Source of the DNA: Cherax quadricarinatus
Lineage: Eukaryota; Arthropoda; Malacostraca; Decapoda; Parastacidae
Length of the DNA: 64,000 bases
Direction of reading: 5' to 3'
Assembly: GCF_038502225.1 (NCBI RefSeq)
Contig: NC_091340.1
Span: 29,029,733 to 29,093,732, forward strand
Made by a program: the position numbers and the translations under genes. Of this stretch, positions 13,456-24,469 are shown one piece after another. Position 1 is the first letter of the stretch; each line of letters begins with the position of its first letter. The notes under the pieces are model-generated. The model made no database searches. It was not told the DNA's origin and saw only the letters and a list, made by a program, of their open reading frames with translations.

Positions 13456-13572
13456 ATACTGTGATATCACCTGTTTACTGTGCTCTTGTTGCTTCGGGTA
13501 TCCATAAGTACAATGATCATACAGAGTTTAACATATGTTTAAATTACGTATGATAACCCCCCAGAGAAGAAG

Positions 13573-13971
13573 TCAGTGACTTATTTCCATTGGGGGTACT
13601 CCCTCTCGAAGAAGGAAACAGTATGCACTTGTGCCTTTAAAAGTGGTCACCTGTTTTGGAGAACCATTCTCCTTTAGTGAGATTTGACTGGAACTATTGA
13701 CAGGGGGCCAACATGCACCTACCTTGCTCTGGTTAGTGGTCATACTTATTAGAAAGGTAATGTTGCTAATGGGTTGCTGAGAACCCGTGTTGCTCGAATT
13801 ACCACTTGTGGAAAACCGTTTTTGGATACAGTTGGCCTCGCTTACGTCAGTAGCAATAAGATATAGGATTTGGAACCTTGTCTTGTGCGCCTTTCTGGTC
13901 TTGAGATCGGGGTCGTTACTTCCAGCTTCCGCCCAATCGTCTCTGTCCATACAATGCTGGTGGGAAGACAC
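13573..13971 (-). other. Unassigned 132-codon open frame
   Basis: A non-repetitive open frame of 132 residues with mixed composition, not low complexity. I do not recognise a domain, signal peptide or membrane segment. No splice context or neighbouring exon could be identified. It may be chance, a fragment of a mobile-element ORF, or a host exon. It is the best candidate in the window for non-repeat coding sequence, but the support is weak. Confidence 0.15.
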
Positions 13972-14384
13972 TGTGGATCTTTCACTTAGCCCATGATTAG
14001 CTTCGCTTCACAGGTATCTGCTAACTTTAGCCTCTTCCATGGGGGTTACAGTGTATGATCTTTTATGTAGACCCTCGCCTCCTGACCAACAGACTCAAGA
14101 CTGTCGACAAGAATGCGTTGCACCGCTCGTAAAAGTTAGAACTACAGCTGTCATATATCATTCAGTAAAGGTATTGATTAGGAGTATAATGAATTTTACA
14201 CAAGATTGCTGAGGATGATTCCCGCTCAAATTAAACTCTCATCCATATTTGGCAGGTATACACTGACATGCACTTATGACAGTAACCTTCACAACACTGT
14301 AATTAGAAAAGCCTTCATCACTCAAACCAGAAGTGAATTCCTGTGCCTTACTGTACAACGCCGTTACGAAACATTTATGGATTT
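13972..14384. other. No recognisable gene
   Basis: Unique-looking sequence with nothing supported. Confidence 0.6.
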
Positions 14385-15560
14385 TTAGCGAACATATGAT
14401 AGGGTGGATAGGGGAGAAATATGTCAGATGTTGCAAGTGTATGGAATATGTGGTAAGTTACTGAAAGCAGTTGATAGTTTATTACGAGGATAGTGAGGCT
14501 CAGGTTAGAGTATGTAGGAGAGAGAGATTATTTCCCAGTAAAAGTATGCCTTAGACAGGGATGCGTAATTTCACAGTGGTTGCTTAATATATTTATGGAT
14601 GGGGTTGAAAGAGAAGTAAACACAGAGGTTTTGGAGAGGTGCGGGACTGGAAGATAATCTAACACAAGGTGGGAGTTGTCACAGCTACTTTTTGCTGATG
14701 ACACTGTGCTTTTGGGAGATTCTGAAGAGAAGTTGCAAAGATTGGTGGAAGAATTTGGAAGGGTATGTAAAAGAAGGAAATTAAAAATGAACATTGAAAA
14801 AAATCAAGGTATACCTGGAAATACCTGGAGAGGGTTTCGGAGGTAAACGCCCTTGCGGCCCGGTCTGAAACCAGGTCTGAGGTGATGAGGGTACCAGAAA
14901 ATTTAGGTAATGAAAGACTGAATATCAAACTGGAGGGAGTATACAGGAAGCGAATGTATTCAGATATTTGGGAGTGAACTTGTCAGTAGATGGGTCTGTG
15001 AAGGACAAGGTGAACCATAGAACCGATGAAGGGAAAAAGGGTGAGTGGTGCACTCAGTTATCTGTGGAGACAAAGAACATTATCCATGGAAGCAAAACGG
15101 GGAATGTATGAGAGTACAGTGGTAACAACTACGTTATATGGGTGTGAAGCATGGGTCATTAATGTTGCAAGGAGGAGGAGGAGGCTGGAAGCAGTGGAGA
15201 AGTCGTCGTGTCTGAAGGCACGTGATGTTAATATTACAAAGAGAATCCATAGCTTGGAGAGTAGGATGATGTGTAGGGTTACTAAAATTATTATCCAGAG
15301 GGCTGAAGAAGTGCTTTTGAGGTGGTTTGGACACTCAGAGAGGAAGGAAGGAAGGAAGGGGTAAGGGAGTTTTTTTTGAGTGAGGGAGTTTAGACTTCCA
15401 GGAAATACGTGTGAGAGCATGCTAGATAAGAGTGAATGGAGGCAAGTGGTTTTTATGACGACGTGCTGTTGGAGTGTGAGTATAATAACATTTATGAGAG
15501 GATTCAGGGAAGCTGGTTAGCCGGAGTTGAGTCCTGGAAGTGGGAAGTACAGTATCTGCA
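14385..15560 (+). pseudogene. Decayed RTE-like RT copy
   Basis: Aligns by eye with the intact frame at 9060-10250. It starts at motif A (TATGATAGGGTGGATAGGGG) and continues through LRQGC, the [10 protein letters not shown] box (14690-14715), GCEAW (15135-15155) and the C-terminal WFGH block, then the 3' UTR to about 15560. Several small indels break the frame and parts of the C-terminal arginine-rich block are deleted. A LINE-A tail is inserted at 14811-14876. It is much older than the copies at 8071 and 31989. Confidence 0.85.
14811..14876 (-). mobile_element. LINE-A 3' tail inserted in the RTE copy
   Basis: Reverse complement of the LINE-A tail (ATACCTGG...GGTTTCGG...GCGGCCCGGTCTG). It interrupts the RTE sequence between AAGGT and GATGAGG with a short AGGT repeat at both edges, consistent with a target-site duplication. 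Confidence 0.7.
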
Positions 15561-15637
15561 CTCTTTAACCTCTTTTTTTTTGTCTTTATTGTAAAAACTT
15601 AGTGACATACCATAATATTTTAAATTGGACTAGGCAG

Positions 15638-15638
15638 T

Positions 15639-15670
<32 letters not shown>

Positions 15671-15682
15671 ATGTGTGTGTGT
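15638..15682. repeat. Poly(T) and (TG)n
   Basis: About 22 T residues followed by TG dinucleotides with one ATG interruption. Confidence 0.9.
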
Positions 15683-16518
15683 GAAGGAGATACATGGCAA
15701 CCATCTGCAAATGTCTGGGACCTTTGTAAACTTAAGTGTCTGCTGTCTCATCCTGAAACAAATGCTTGGCTTTAAGGGGCACGGAAGTTCCCCCCGTGTT
15801 CTTATAACATGTTCACTTTTTCCACTATCCATCTCCATATTTACTATTGCATTTGCTTTGTCTGTTTCGTAAGGTGAAGTCTCAGAATTCTACAACACAA
15901 TTATACTCAAAGATTTGTTAAGTTATACCATGAGTTAAGGAAAAATCCTAGACTTCACCTTACGAAAGAGAGTAAATGTGATAGTTATTATGGACGAGGT
16001 AGATTGTGTTATGTAGACATGTTATTAGAGGACGGGGGTACTTTACGTGCCTCTTAAAGACACTCATTTAATTCTTAACATTTGTTGAAAACTGCCAGCT
16101 GGGTTGAATGGTATGAAAGGATTGGCAGTCCCATTAGCTAGTTTATTTTTTAGCGCTTTGGTGGTATGCTACCTGTTTGATGTTTTACCCCCAGCCATTA
16201 CACTGTTATTGATAGGAGGATGGGTGTCGAGCACCGAGTATGTTGCACTTTATTCAATGCTCATCACACAACCATTGGCATGATCTCTCGACCAGTAAAC
16301 TAGCAGTTTACAATAAATCAGTTCTGGGGCCCCACTGATGTATTAATTATCTAGTTCAACCTTCCAATCAGGTGAGAGCCGGCTCTGCCAGCCAGGGTGA
16401 CATAACACCTGCCAGCCTGGCTGGTAAGCAAACACTTCATTACTCTGGTTGATAGTCGAATTAACTCTCCTTGCTTTGAGTTGTTCTTTGTTCGACCTTA
16501 TCATTATGTTGCTAACTT
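15683..16518. other. No gene; one perfect inverted repeat
   Basis: No coding region is supported. The segment contains 18-bp perfect inverted arms at 15865-15882 and 15950-15967 (TTTCGTAAGGTGAAGTCT and its complement) around a 67-bp loop, and some CCAG-rich text near 16380-16430. Confidence 0.6.
15865..15967. repeat. 18-bp inverted repeat with 67-bp loop
   Basis: The two arms are perfectly complementary. The loop is AT-rich. It is probably the footprint of a small foldback element; no target duplication is visible. Confidence 0.75.
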
Positions 16519-16813
16519 TGTCAGCATAGTTGCTGATCCCCTTATATGTGTTGTATAGCTTATCTGAGTATCATAGTACCATCCATGTGTTTATATAGAA
16601 GATCCCTATTAGGCCTAGTGACTGTATGACGTCACAAGATGCGGCATGAGTTAGTGGGACGCGCTACCTCGCTCTCAGTCCACACTTAGACATACAATAG
16701 GCAAGCAGGCAGGCTGGGCCCCTTCCCTTACCACAGTCTGACAATATATAGCGTTACCATCCACAAGTGTGTTTATCTTCAACAATCATATCTCCTTCTG
16801 AACCCCCACGACA
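16519..16813 (+). repeat. 5' LTR, copy 1
   Basis: Begins TGTCAGCATAG and ends CACGACA, so it has TG...CA termini. The sequence directly downstream (TGGTGGCAGCGGTGGGATCG, from 16817) sits where a tRNA primer-binding site is expected; the matching tRNA was not identified. Confidence 0.88.
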
Positions 16814-19800
16814 AATTGGTGGCAGCGGTGGGATCGTAAAATTGATAATTACGCCGATTGCACGGAGATAAGTTCTCTCAGCCGATGGACATCTTGTGTG
16901 GTCAGTAGGCCGACTTAGCCAGCCAGCTACCCGACCAAGCGTCTACCAGCCTCTACACTATTCACTGGTCAGTCTCTGTGTATTAGTGTTTATCTGCTTA
17001 TTTGAATCACTCCCGAGGGGTTGACCCAAGTTTGCAAAGTAAGCCAAACCAGCAAGCCAGTCTGTGGTGGGGGAGTCAGTCAGAACAAGCCCAGTCAGCC
17101 CAAGCCTTACACCATCCAGCCTTGCCTGCCAAGCCAGCTTTCCACCCCTGCTGTGCTCATCGTTAGAAGTTATCAAGCCATTCTGTGTGAAAGGTTAAGC
17201 CAAGCCAGCCAGCAACTATCCCAGGTGACTAACCCAGTACTCAAGCAAGCCACGTGGGTACAGTCTTCTTCATTGCTTTGTGCTTCAAGTTCTAGCCATT
17301 CTGAGTGTTTTATAATCCCTGTGGTGTTGTGGTATTTCGTGGGTTTGTTTTAAGCCAGCCCGGCTTAGAATATTTTTCGAGCCAAGTGCGGGTGTTCCCC
17401 AGTGTGGCTTACGCCGTTCATCCCATAGGCCCAGTCACCACGCGGTGTCTCAATGCGCTGCCTCACCCACCTCACTCACTACCACTGTTTTTACCCTTAT
17501 CATGGGTTCTAGCACCATATTTTAAGGACCACATAGGGGGTCAAGAGCCAGAGTGTCCCTTTCATCCTGTGTGGGTCCATCGTCGATTAAAGTGCAAATT
17601 CTACGATCATGTGTGGAGAGGAGCAGCAAACGCAGTCAGCCACCAGTCTCCTCTACCCTTCACTATCGTCCACCTCATTCAACACGTCGCTACACTGTTA
17701 ATGAATAATATTTTTCATAGAGACATTTGCGAGTGTTGAGACATTTCTTTTTTGTGTTTCCAGTGATTTCTTAGTGACATTCAGTGACTCAATTAGACTC
17801 AGTGTTTATTATATACTGTTTGCAATATTTTTTTTTTCTCTTCTTAATTCAGTGTTAATTTTCGTGCATTATTTTATGTCTGTTGTGTTGTGTTCTTTTT
17901 TTTTTATATACTTGAAGTAAGTACTTTAATGGTTTTCCTTGTTGTGTGCAGCATACAAGCAGTATAGAATTTGTGTTACACTTCACAATTATCTTGTGTT
18001 CACAGTATTGCAGTGAAGTAATTCAGTAGTTTATTACCTTATATTCTGCATCACAACTCAGTGTTGTCTTGTTATATTTTTTTTCTCCCAGCATTTGTGT
18101 ATTCTTGCTGTTTTGTTTTCATTCATTTGCCATTTTATTTTATTTTTCTCTCTGTGTTGAATATTCTTGTGTTAATCCTTTTCATTTAACCAGTGTCTAA
18201 TTTGTCTTATCTCCACAGACAATAGTGCCATTATTTTGTTCAAGCAAGACGATTATTTTCTAAATTTTTCATACCTCAAGTTTCATAGCAAGAAAATTCT
18301 AGTATTGTGTTTATATTGATGTGTTGTGTTCTGCATCACTGTAAGTGTTCAAACCTTCTTGTTCTGTGTTTTTGCATCTAGTATTTTTATATTTCATTGA
18401 ACAAATTCACTCATAGTGCAATTTTTAAGTTCTTCTTTTAAAGTAAATCATTCTTTTGCTTGTTCAGTAAGTGTTGCTTAAGCTGCAATTAAGAGTTAAA
18501 GTATTCACTCAGTTCATTCCTTGATATATTTTTTTTCTTGTAAACTGTATTTTCTTGTGTGTGTAATTTTTTTATTATTGCATCATTGACTCATTTTACA
18601 ATAATTCTTGTGTAAACATTGTGTTACCATTAAATTTTTTTCTTTCAGAAATTTTTATGTAGTATTGTGCAGTACTTTTGATTAGTAATTGTTATTTGCA
18701 ATATTGTTACAGTTTATTTCAGTTCAGTTTCACATGCTCTGTTCTGTGCATAATATTTTATTCTTTGTGTGCCATTTTATTTTATTTTTAGTGAATTGTT
18801 TTCCCAGTTTGTTTTATTTTTGCACAAGCTTTATTGAGTCCATTCTAACATTTTTGATTGATTTATCATTTTATTGTTGAATTTCCTTATTGCACTGAGA
18901 GTAAAGAGAACTCACTGTGCCATTAATTCAATTTAAAGTAAATTTGAGCAAATTAGATTTGAGTAAAGTACAATTTCTCTTGATTTTCAAGGTGTTGCTT
19001 ATTCAGTTGAGTATTTTCTTTTGTGAATGTGAGTTCTCCTTGCTTACAGTGTGACTTATTTTTTTTAAATAAGTGATTTCTTCCCGTTTAAGCTTATTGT
19101 GTCATTCTCTCTATTTTTTTTTTTTTTTGCCTTTATGTCCTTGAGTATGTTCCCTGAGAACATGTCCCAGTCACTTTTGAACGTTCACTTAGTGTATCAT
19201 GCCAGTCAAAGTCAATATGAATCAGTCCACAGTACCAATATTCCCTTACTGACTGAAAGACAATATCTAGCCCTTGAACAATGTGTTTGTTCTCACAGCT
19301 TGTATCTGAGATTTGTTGAAGTGCTGCGAAATGTGAAGTTCAGATTAAGTTCCTATAGATTCGTTCATTACTTATTAACGTAGCCGAGCGGTCAGGCACT
19401 AGTAATACTGTCACTCTTGTCTGGACTCCAGCCACAATATCGTGCACGCAGGATAGTGTACAGTTACCCTGGGTTTCAGAGGAACCTCAGACAACCCTGG
19501 GTGCTGAGACTACTAACCTTGCGATGGCGACTTGTTCAAGTACTCGTTCCTTCCCAGGGGACACTTTGAGAAGAACTTTACTCGCAATGAGTTATGCCAT
19601 CTCTTGCTGATGTCACAAGCCGTTGCAGAAAGACGTTTCTGTGGCTAGTGTACTCACTTGAGTGTTGTTGTTGTCCCTTATGTTCCAGATGGTGATCCCA
19701 TCCTAGTTGACATTAATTCGTGCAATGTAAAAAGTTATTTCTCGAGTAACTTTCACATGTTGTTAACGTTTGTAAGTGTAGTTTCTTTATAGTTGATACC

Positions 19801-20735
19801 TCGTGTCACTGTGTGTGACTCAGATTGAATATCTGTATTGTTGACCGTGTTCATTTATTTTCCCCTGTGCTTGCAGTGAGAGATAGTAGATTCGTTCTCC
19901 CTTGCTCATATTGCGTGTTATAGCGTTATTTTTTTCAACCGGGGAGAGTCATCCACTCCACCAAGTTTGTTCATTCCTCCAGTAAGAACCGATCCTTTGT
20001 GTTCTTGTGTGATTCGATTCCTGCTCCAGGAAGATGTTATTCTGACTGTGAAGCCACCAGCACCCATTAGTGACTTTGTAATGAGCCAAGAATTACTGTA
20101 TCGAACAGTCGAGTTGAGTACTCCTAGCAGAAGAGTTAGTAATTCCACAGTCACTAGTGAATGTAGCTGTATCTTTTGTAGATACTCGTAGATACTGGCA
20201 TGTGTTAGTCATCGCAGAAGAGTTCGTTCCACCCAAAGATGATAACCATTCTGCATACGTAAACCTTACCCTCACAGAATTGGGTTTAAATGTAAACAGC
20301 CTGTATAGTTAGATGTCTGAGATGAATGAAATTATCAACTGCGTGTTTTGTTATTAGCTGATCAGTTTGTCAGAAATTTTTGTGTTCATGTTCCCTCCGA
20401 ATTCTGAGAATTTAGCAATAATGATCTGTGTGCACCAGATTTTGCTGTTAATTACTTTCACTTCGTAAATATATATTTATTCTTCCTCAGAATCCGTAGA
20501 GTGCATGAATACAGATCAATCGATCAATTCCATCCTATATTATACCATGATTTGTTCTTATAATTTGTAATACATTACGTTAAAACTCATGATGTTAACA
20601 TCCATTTTGATACAATCCATTAGTTCTAAGTTATATATGTCTTTGTTATTGTATAGAATCAGCCCAGAACCACCTGCCTGTTCAGCCTATAGCATAGTAG
20701 TGTTTGTTGAGACGACATACGTAACATGACCGAGC

Positions 20736-21030
20736 TGTCAGCATAGTTGCTGATCCCCTTACATGTGTTGTATAGCTTAGCTGAGTATCATAGTACCATC
20801 CATGTGTTTATATAGAAGATCCCTATTAGGCCTAGTGACTGTATGACGTCACGGGATGCGGCATGAGTTAGTGGGACGCGCTACCTCGCTCTCAGTTCAC
20901 GCTTAGACATACAACAGGCAAGCAGGCAGGCTGGGCCCCTTCCCTTACCACAGTCTGACAATATATAGCGTTACCATCCACAAGTGTGTTTATCTTCAAC
21001 CATCATATCTCCTTCCGAACCCCCACGACA
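20736..21030 (+). repeat. 3' LTR, copy 1
   Basis: Same length and nearly the same sequence as the 5' LTR. No clear polypurine tract precedes it. Confidence 0.88.
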
Positions 21031-21149
21031 ACTTAATAACTTACCTGCGTAAAGAAAAAACTACCACTTCTGTCTTGCCTGGTTGCTTGTAATATTGATA
21101 ACTCTGGTTATGACAAGGGTGCAACAGACCTTGAATTATCTTTGTTCAT

Positions 21150-21420
21150 ATTAGTGGTGACAAGTGTGGTAGTTATGATGGTGGTGGCGGCATGTGGCTG
21201 TTGTGATGTGTGATGGTGACACATGTGGTGATGGTAGTGGTGGTTGTCATAGTAATGACAAATGTGTTGGTTGAAATGTTGGTGACAAATGTGGTTGATA
21301 TGATGGTGGTGACAAGTGTGGTAGTTGTGATGGTATTGACAAGTGGGGCGGTGGTCATGGTGTTGACATGTGTAGTGACAGGTGGTGACAGGTGTTGTGG
21401 TGATACATCCTTCATTATCT
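21150..21420. repeat. Degenerate TGG/TGACA-rich tandem repeat
   Basis: Irregular iterations of GTGGTGACA, ATGGTGGTG and related words. The threonine/histidine-rich frames on the minus strand are artefacts. Confidence 0.75.
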
Positions 21421-21544
21421 ATCCCAAGATCCCTGATCATAGCTTCTTAGATCACTAGATCCCTAAGATATAACCAAGACTTCCTGTCCCTTCCTCAAAT
21501 ATCTTACTAAGAGTGTCTTATCCATCCCTAAAGACAAACTTTTC

Positions 21545-21900
21545 TTTCTTTCAACAAACCGGCCGTATCCCACCGAGGCGGGGTGGCCCAAAAGGAAAAA
21601 CGAAAGTTTCTCCTTCCAAATTTAGAAATATATACAGGAGAAAGGGTTACTAGCCTCTTGCTCCCGGCATTTTAGTTGCCACTTACGGCACGCATGGCTC
21701 ATGGAGGAAGAATTCTGTTCCACTTCCCCATGGAGGTAAGAGGAAATAAACAAGAACAAGAACTAGTAAGAAAAATAGAAGAAAACCCAGAGGGATGTGT
21801 ATATATATGCTTGTACATGTATGTGTAGTGTGACCTAAGTGTAAGTAGAAGTAGCAAGACGTACCTGAAACCTTGCATGTTTATGAGACAGAAAAATGAA
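21545..21900 (-). mobile_element. RTE-family 3' end
   Basis: On the minus strand it contains GGGCCACCCCGCCTCGGTGG, the same signature as the RTE 3' UTR at 10353-10372, then CGGCCGGT and a GTTTGTTGAAAGAAAG tail at 21540-21560. Upstream it holds a block with a CCGGGAGCAAG-type motif. It is a different subfamily from 8071 and 31989. Confidence 0.65.
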
Positions 21901-22383
21901 CACCAGCAATACTACCATCATGTAAAACAATCACAGGTTTTCGTTTTACTCACTTGGCAGGACTGTAGTACCTCCCTGGGCGGTTGCTGTCTACCAACCT
22001 ACTACCTAGGTAAAGACAAACCAATAACATTTAAATGCATCCATCTTCTCAGACAAGACCAAGAATCCCAGATCCTTCAATAGGCGAATGCCTTAATGCG
22101 GAGCCCAGACAGGCCATTAAAGCTACCCGGGAAAGCTACTGAAGGACGAACCCAGGTGTACAAATAGTTGGACACAAGTAATTTTAAACTCCTGTCTCGA
22201 AGTTGAGGATGAAATAGAAACTTACCAGGACTCTAAGTTGCGTATATTGTGAGGGGGGGGAACTTTGTGATGACTGAGCCAGTGATCAATGTTCGCTTTT
22301 ATTCTGTCTCTGTGGTGAGAATTTTCTCTCATTATCTCTCACATTAGTTTGGTCGCGGTTTTTCCCTTACTCCATTACTTAAA
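21901..22383. other. No recognisable gene
   Basis: Nothing supported apart from a short G run near 22252. Confidence 0.55.
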
Positions 22384-22511
22384 ATTCTCTTTTTCTTTCT
22401 CGTTTTCTCTATTTCTCTTTCTCACTTTCTCTAACTTTCTTTTTCTCGCATTCTCTTTCTCTCTCTAGTTTTCTCTTTCTCTTACTTTCTCTATCTTGCT
22501 CTCTCTTTTTT
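22384..22511. repeat. TTTCTC-rich pyrimidine tract
   Basis: Imperfect TTTCTC/TTCTCT hexamer iterations on the plus strand. Confidence 0.8.
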
Positions 22512-22556
22512 TTACACTTGGTTGTTAGGTAAGACACATATGCAACAGTTAGGTAT

Positions 22557-22613
22557 CTTTATTTCGAAACGTTTCGCCTACACAGTAGGCTTCTTCAGTC
22601 GAGTACAGAAAAG
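22557..22613 (-). ncRNA. Hammerhead-like ribozyme, type A, intact core
   Basis: On the minus strand: CTTT...TCGA (stem I 5'), core CUGAAGA plus extra A, GCCTAC-TGT-GTAGGC (stem II, 6 bp), GAAA, ACGU (stem III), U17, TCGA (stem I 3'), AAT, AAAG. Every consensus core position is satisfied. Stem III is only the self-complementary ACGU, so a monomer would be weak and a dimer sharing stem III is the likely active form. Confidence 0.72.
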
Positions 22614-22951
22614 TTGATAGAAGCAGAAGAGACTTGAAGACGATGTAATCAGTCCATCACCCTTAAAATTTTGAGGTGGTCAGTCCCTCAGTCTGGAGAA
22701 GAGCATTGTTTCATAGTCTGAAACAATATGGAGTGACAGGATGGAGTGACAGGATGGTATAAAATACCTGTCGGTATTTTATACCATTTTAATGTTCAAT
22801 CTGTCAGACACTGCAACACAAGGGTATCTTGGTACAGACCTGCACTCAACTTCGACAACCTCTACTAGTGAGAACGGCTGGATTTGAGAGGGACCTGACC
22901 TCCCAACATCTGCGGTCTTCTACTAGTGACCTACGTCTCACCTCCTGGCGC

Positions 22952-22959
22952 TATATAAG
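22952..22959 (+). promoter_or_regulatory. Candidate TATA box in the foldback element
   Basis: TATATAAG lies about 140 bp upstream of the plus-strand hammerhead motif. The same box in the same context recurs at 57573-57580 (plus) and 974-981 of the 56-kb block (56974-56981, minus). Its promoter role is inferred from sequence and position only. Confidence 0.4.
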
Positions 22960-23093
22960 GCTCCATCCTGTCACTCCATATTGTTTCAGACTATGAAACA
23001 ATGCTCTTCTCCAGACTGAGGGACTGACCACCTCAAAACTTTAAGGGTGATGGACTGATTACATCGTCTTCAAGTCTCTTCTGCTTCTATCAA

Positions 23094-23150
23094 CTTTTCT
23101 GTACTCAACTGAAGAAGCCTACTGTGTAGGCGAAACGTTTCAAAATAAAG
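23094..23150 (+). ncRNA. Hammerhead-like ribozyme, type A, stem I decayed
   Basis: Core CUGAAGA, stem II and GAAAC are intact, but stem I reads TCAA on both strands instead of TCGA. Both changes are CG to CA, the signature of CpG deamination, and destroy the stem I pairing. It is the partner arm of 22557-22613. Confidence 0.6.
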
Positions 23151-23190
23151 ATACCTAACTGTTGCATATGTGTCTTACCTAACAACCTGT

Positions 23191-23427
23191 CGGTATTTTA
23201 TACCATTTTACTGTTCAATCCGTTCTCAATTCTGTAAAGAGGTCGCAGATGAGAAGGGGGTCAGGCAATCCAAGAAAGTGGAGATTATTATTTAAGATGT
23301 GAGCATAGTTGAGAGAAGTGATTCCTGTAGGTGAGAAATGGCGGCTGGTCAGTGTTTATGTACTAACTTCAGAGTAAATCACACCACTCACAATTGTTTC
23401 TCTTTAATATTTTAATTCCAGAATGTT
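23191..23427. other. Foldback tail and unique sequence
   Basis: 23190-23215 repeats the TGTCGGTATTTTATACCATT tail that also ends the palindromic element at 57303-57322. The rest shows nothing supported. Confidence 0.55.
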
Positions 23428-24175
23428 TCTCAACTTCTTTACAACAACAACAACAACAACAGCAGCAGCACTGTCAACAACTGCAGCACAATCAATAACA
23501 ACTGCAGCACAATCAATAACAACTGTATCATAATCAATAACAACTGCAGCACAATCAATAACAACTGCAGCACAATCAATAACAACTACAGCACAATCAA
23601 TAACAACTGAAGCACAATCAATAACAACTGCAGCACAATCAATAACAACTACAGCACAATCAATAACAACTGCAGCACAATCAACAACAACTGTATCATA
23701 ATCAATAACAACTACAGCACAATCAATAACAACTACAGCACAATCAATAACAACTGTATCATAATCAATAACAACTACAGCACAATCAATAACAACTACA
23801 GCACAATCAATAACAACTGTATCATAATCAATAACAACTACAGCACAATCAATAACAACTGCAGCACAATCAACAACAACTGTATCATAATCAATAACAA
23901 CTACAGCACAATCAATAACAACTACAGCACAATCAATAACAACTGTATCATAATCAATAACAACTACAGCACAATCAATAACAACTACAGCACAATCAAT
24001 AACAACTGTATCATAATCAATAACAACTACAGCACAATCAATAACAACTACAGCACAATCAATAACAACTACAGCACAATCAATAACAACTACAGCACAA
24101 TCAATAACAACTACAGCACAATCAATAACAACTACAGCACAATCAATAACAACTGCAGCAACAACACCTGCAGTT
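23428..24175. repeat. 21-bp minisatellite with a 63-bp higher-order repeat
   Basis: The base unit is 21 bp (ACAGCACAATCAATAACAACT). Between about 23690 and 24030 every third unit is a GTATCATAATCAATAACAACT variant, giving an exact 63-bp higher-order period over about six cycles. The minus-strand frame of 280 residues (heptad VVIDCAV) exists because 21 is divisible by three; it is not a plausible gene. Confidence 0.92.
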
Positions 24176-24469
24176 GCAGCACTACCACCACCACCATTAA
24201 CAACATAAGCAACATCAACAACAGCCACAATAACAATGAGAATCAAATGCTTACGTTCTCTCTTTAAGACAAATATTACCTATATTTCTCATATTTCTCA
24301 TTATAGTTTTCATTAGGGGAGTAAATTACCTTAGCAATAAGAAATATGGATAAGTGATCAAATACACATTGATGACATAATAGAGCCTTAATTGCATCTG
24401 GGAATTGTTAATAATAATCTCATAACACCTTCCTATAAGGCCATTATGTCTTCCAGATGTGGTACTTAT
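24176..24469. other. No recognisable gene
   Basis: Unique AT-rich spacer between two satellite blocks. Confidence 0.55.

Larger units (their letters stand above)
16519..21030 (+). mobile_element. Non-autonomous Gypsy-type LTR element, copy 1
   Basis: Two 295-bp direct repeats bound a 3.9-kb interior that has no gag or pol frame. A 4-bp ACTT occurs immediately before the left LTR and after the right LTR, as expected for a target-site duplication. The first third of the interior is CCAG-rich; 17750-19130 is T-rich and non-coding. The 3' part (20200-20310) keeps a scrap of the polyprotein end that is intact in copy 2 at 46440-46559. Compared with copy 2, the pol segment corresponding to 45740-46415 is deleted. 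LTR sequence divergence is low (a handful of differences), so insertion was fairly recent. Mobilisation must have relied on proteins from another copy. Confidence 0.85.
22525..23190. mobile_element. Foldback element with a hammerhead motif in each arm
   Basis: Inverted arms of about 220 bp (22525-22745 and 22968-23190) enclose about 220 bp. Each arm runs from a GTAAGACACATATGCAACAG terminus through a hammerhead-like motif to a CAGACTGAGGGACTGACCACC block. The centre holds a 13-bp hairpin (GGTATAAAATACC, TGTC, complement) at 22774-22803 and a TATATAAG box. The same centre, in both orientations, is found at 56935-57610. There is no protein-coding capacity. Confidence 0.82.

Noticed and set aside
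13573..13971. Host exon call for the 132-codon frame
   Set aside because: Not called as a gene: no recognised domain, no splice or start context. Kept only as a low-confidence feature.
17305..17739. 144-residue frame in LTR element copy 1 as a gag gene
   Set aside because: The homologous frame in copy 2 (43566-43883) differs by frameshifts and insertions and shows no zinc knuckle or capsid motif, so coding conservation is not supported.
23404..24246. 280-residue hydrophobic minus-strand frame with VVIDCAV heptads
   Set aside because: Exact translation of a 21-bp minisatellite. The period divisible by three explains both openness and heptads.
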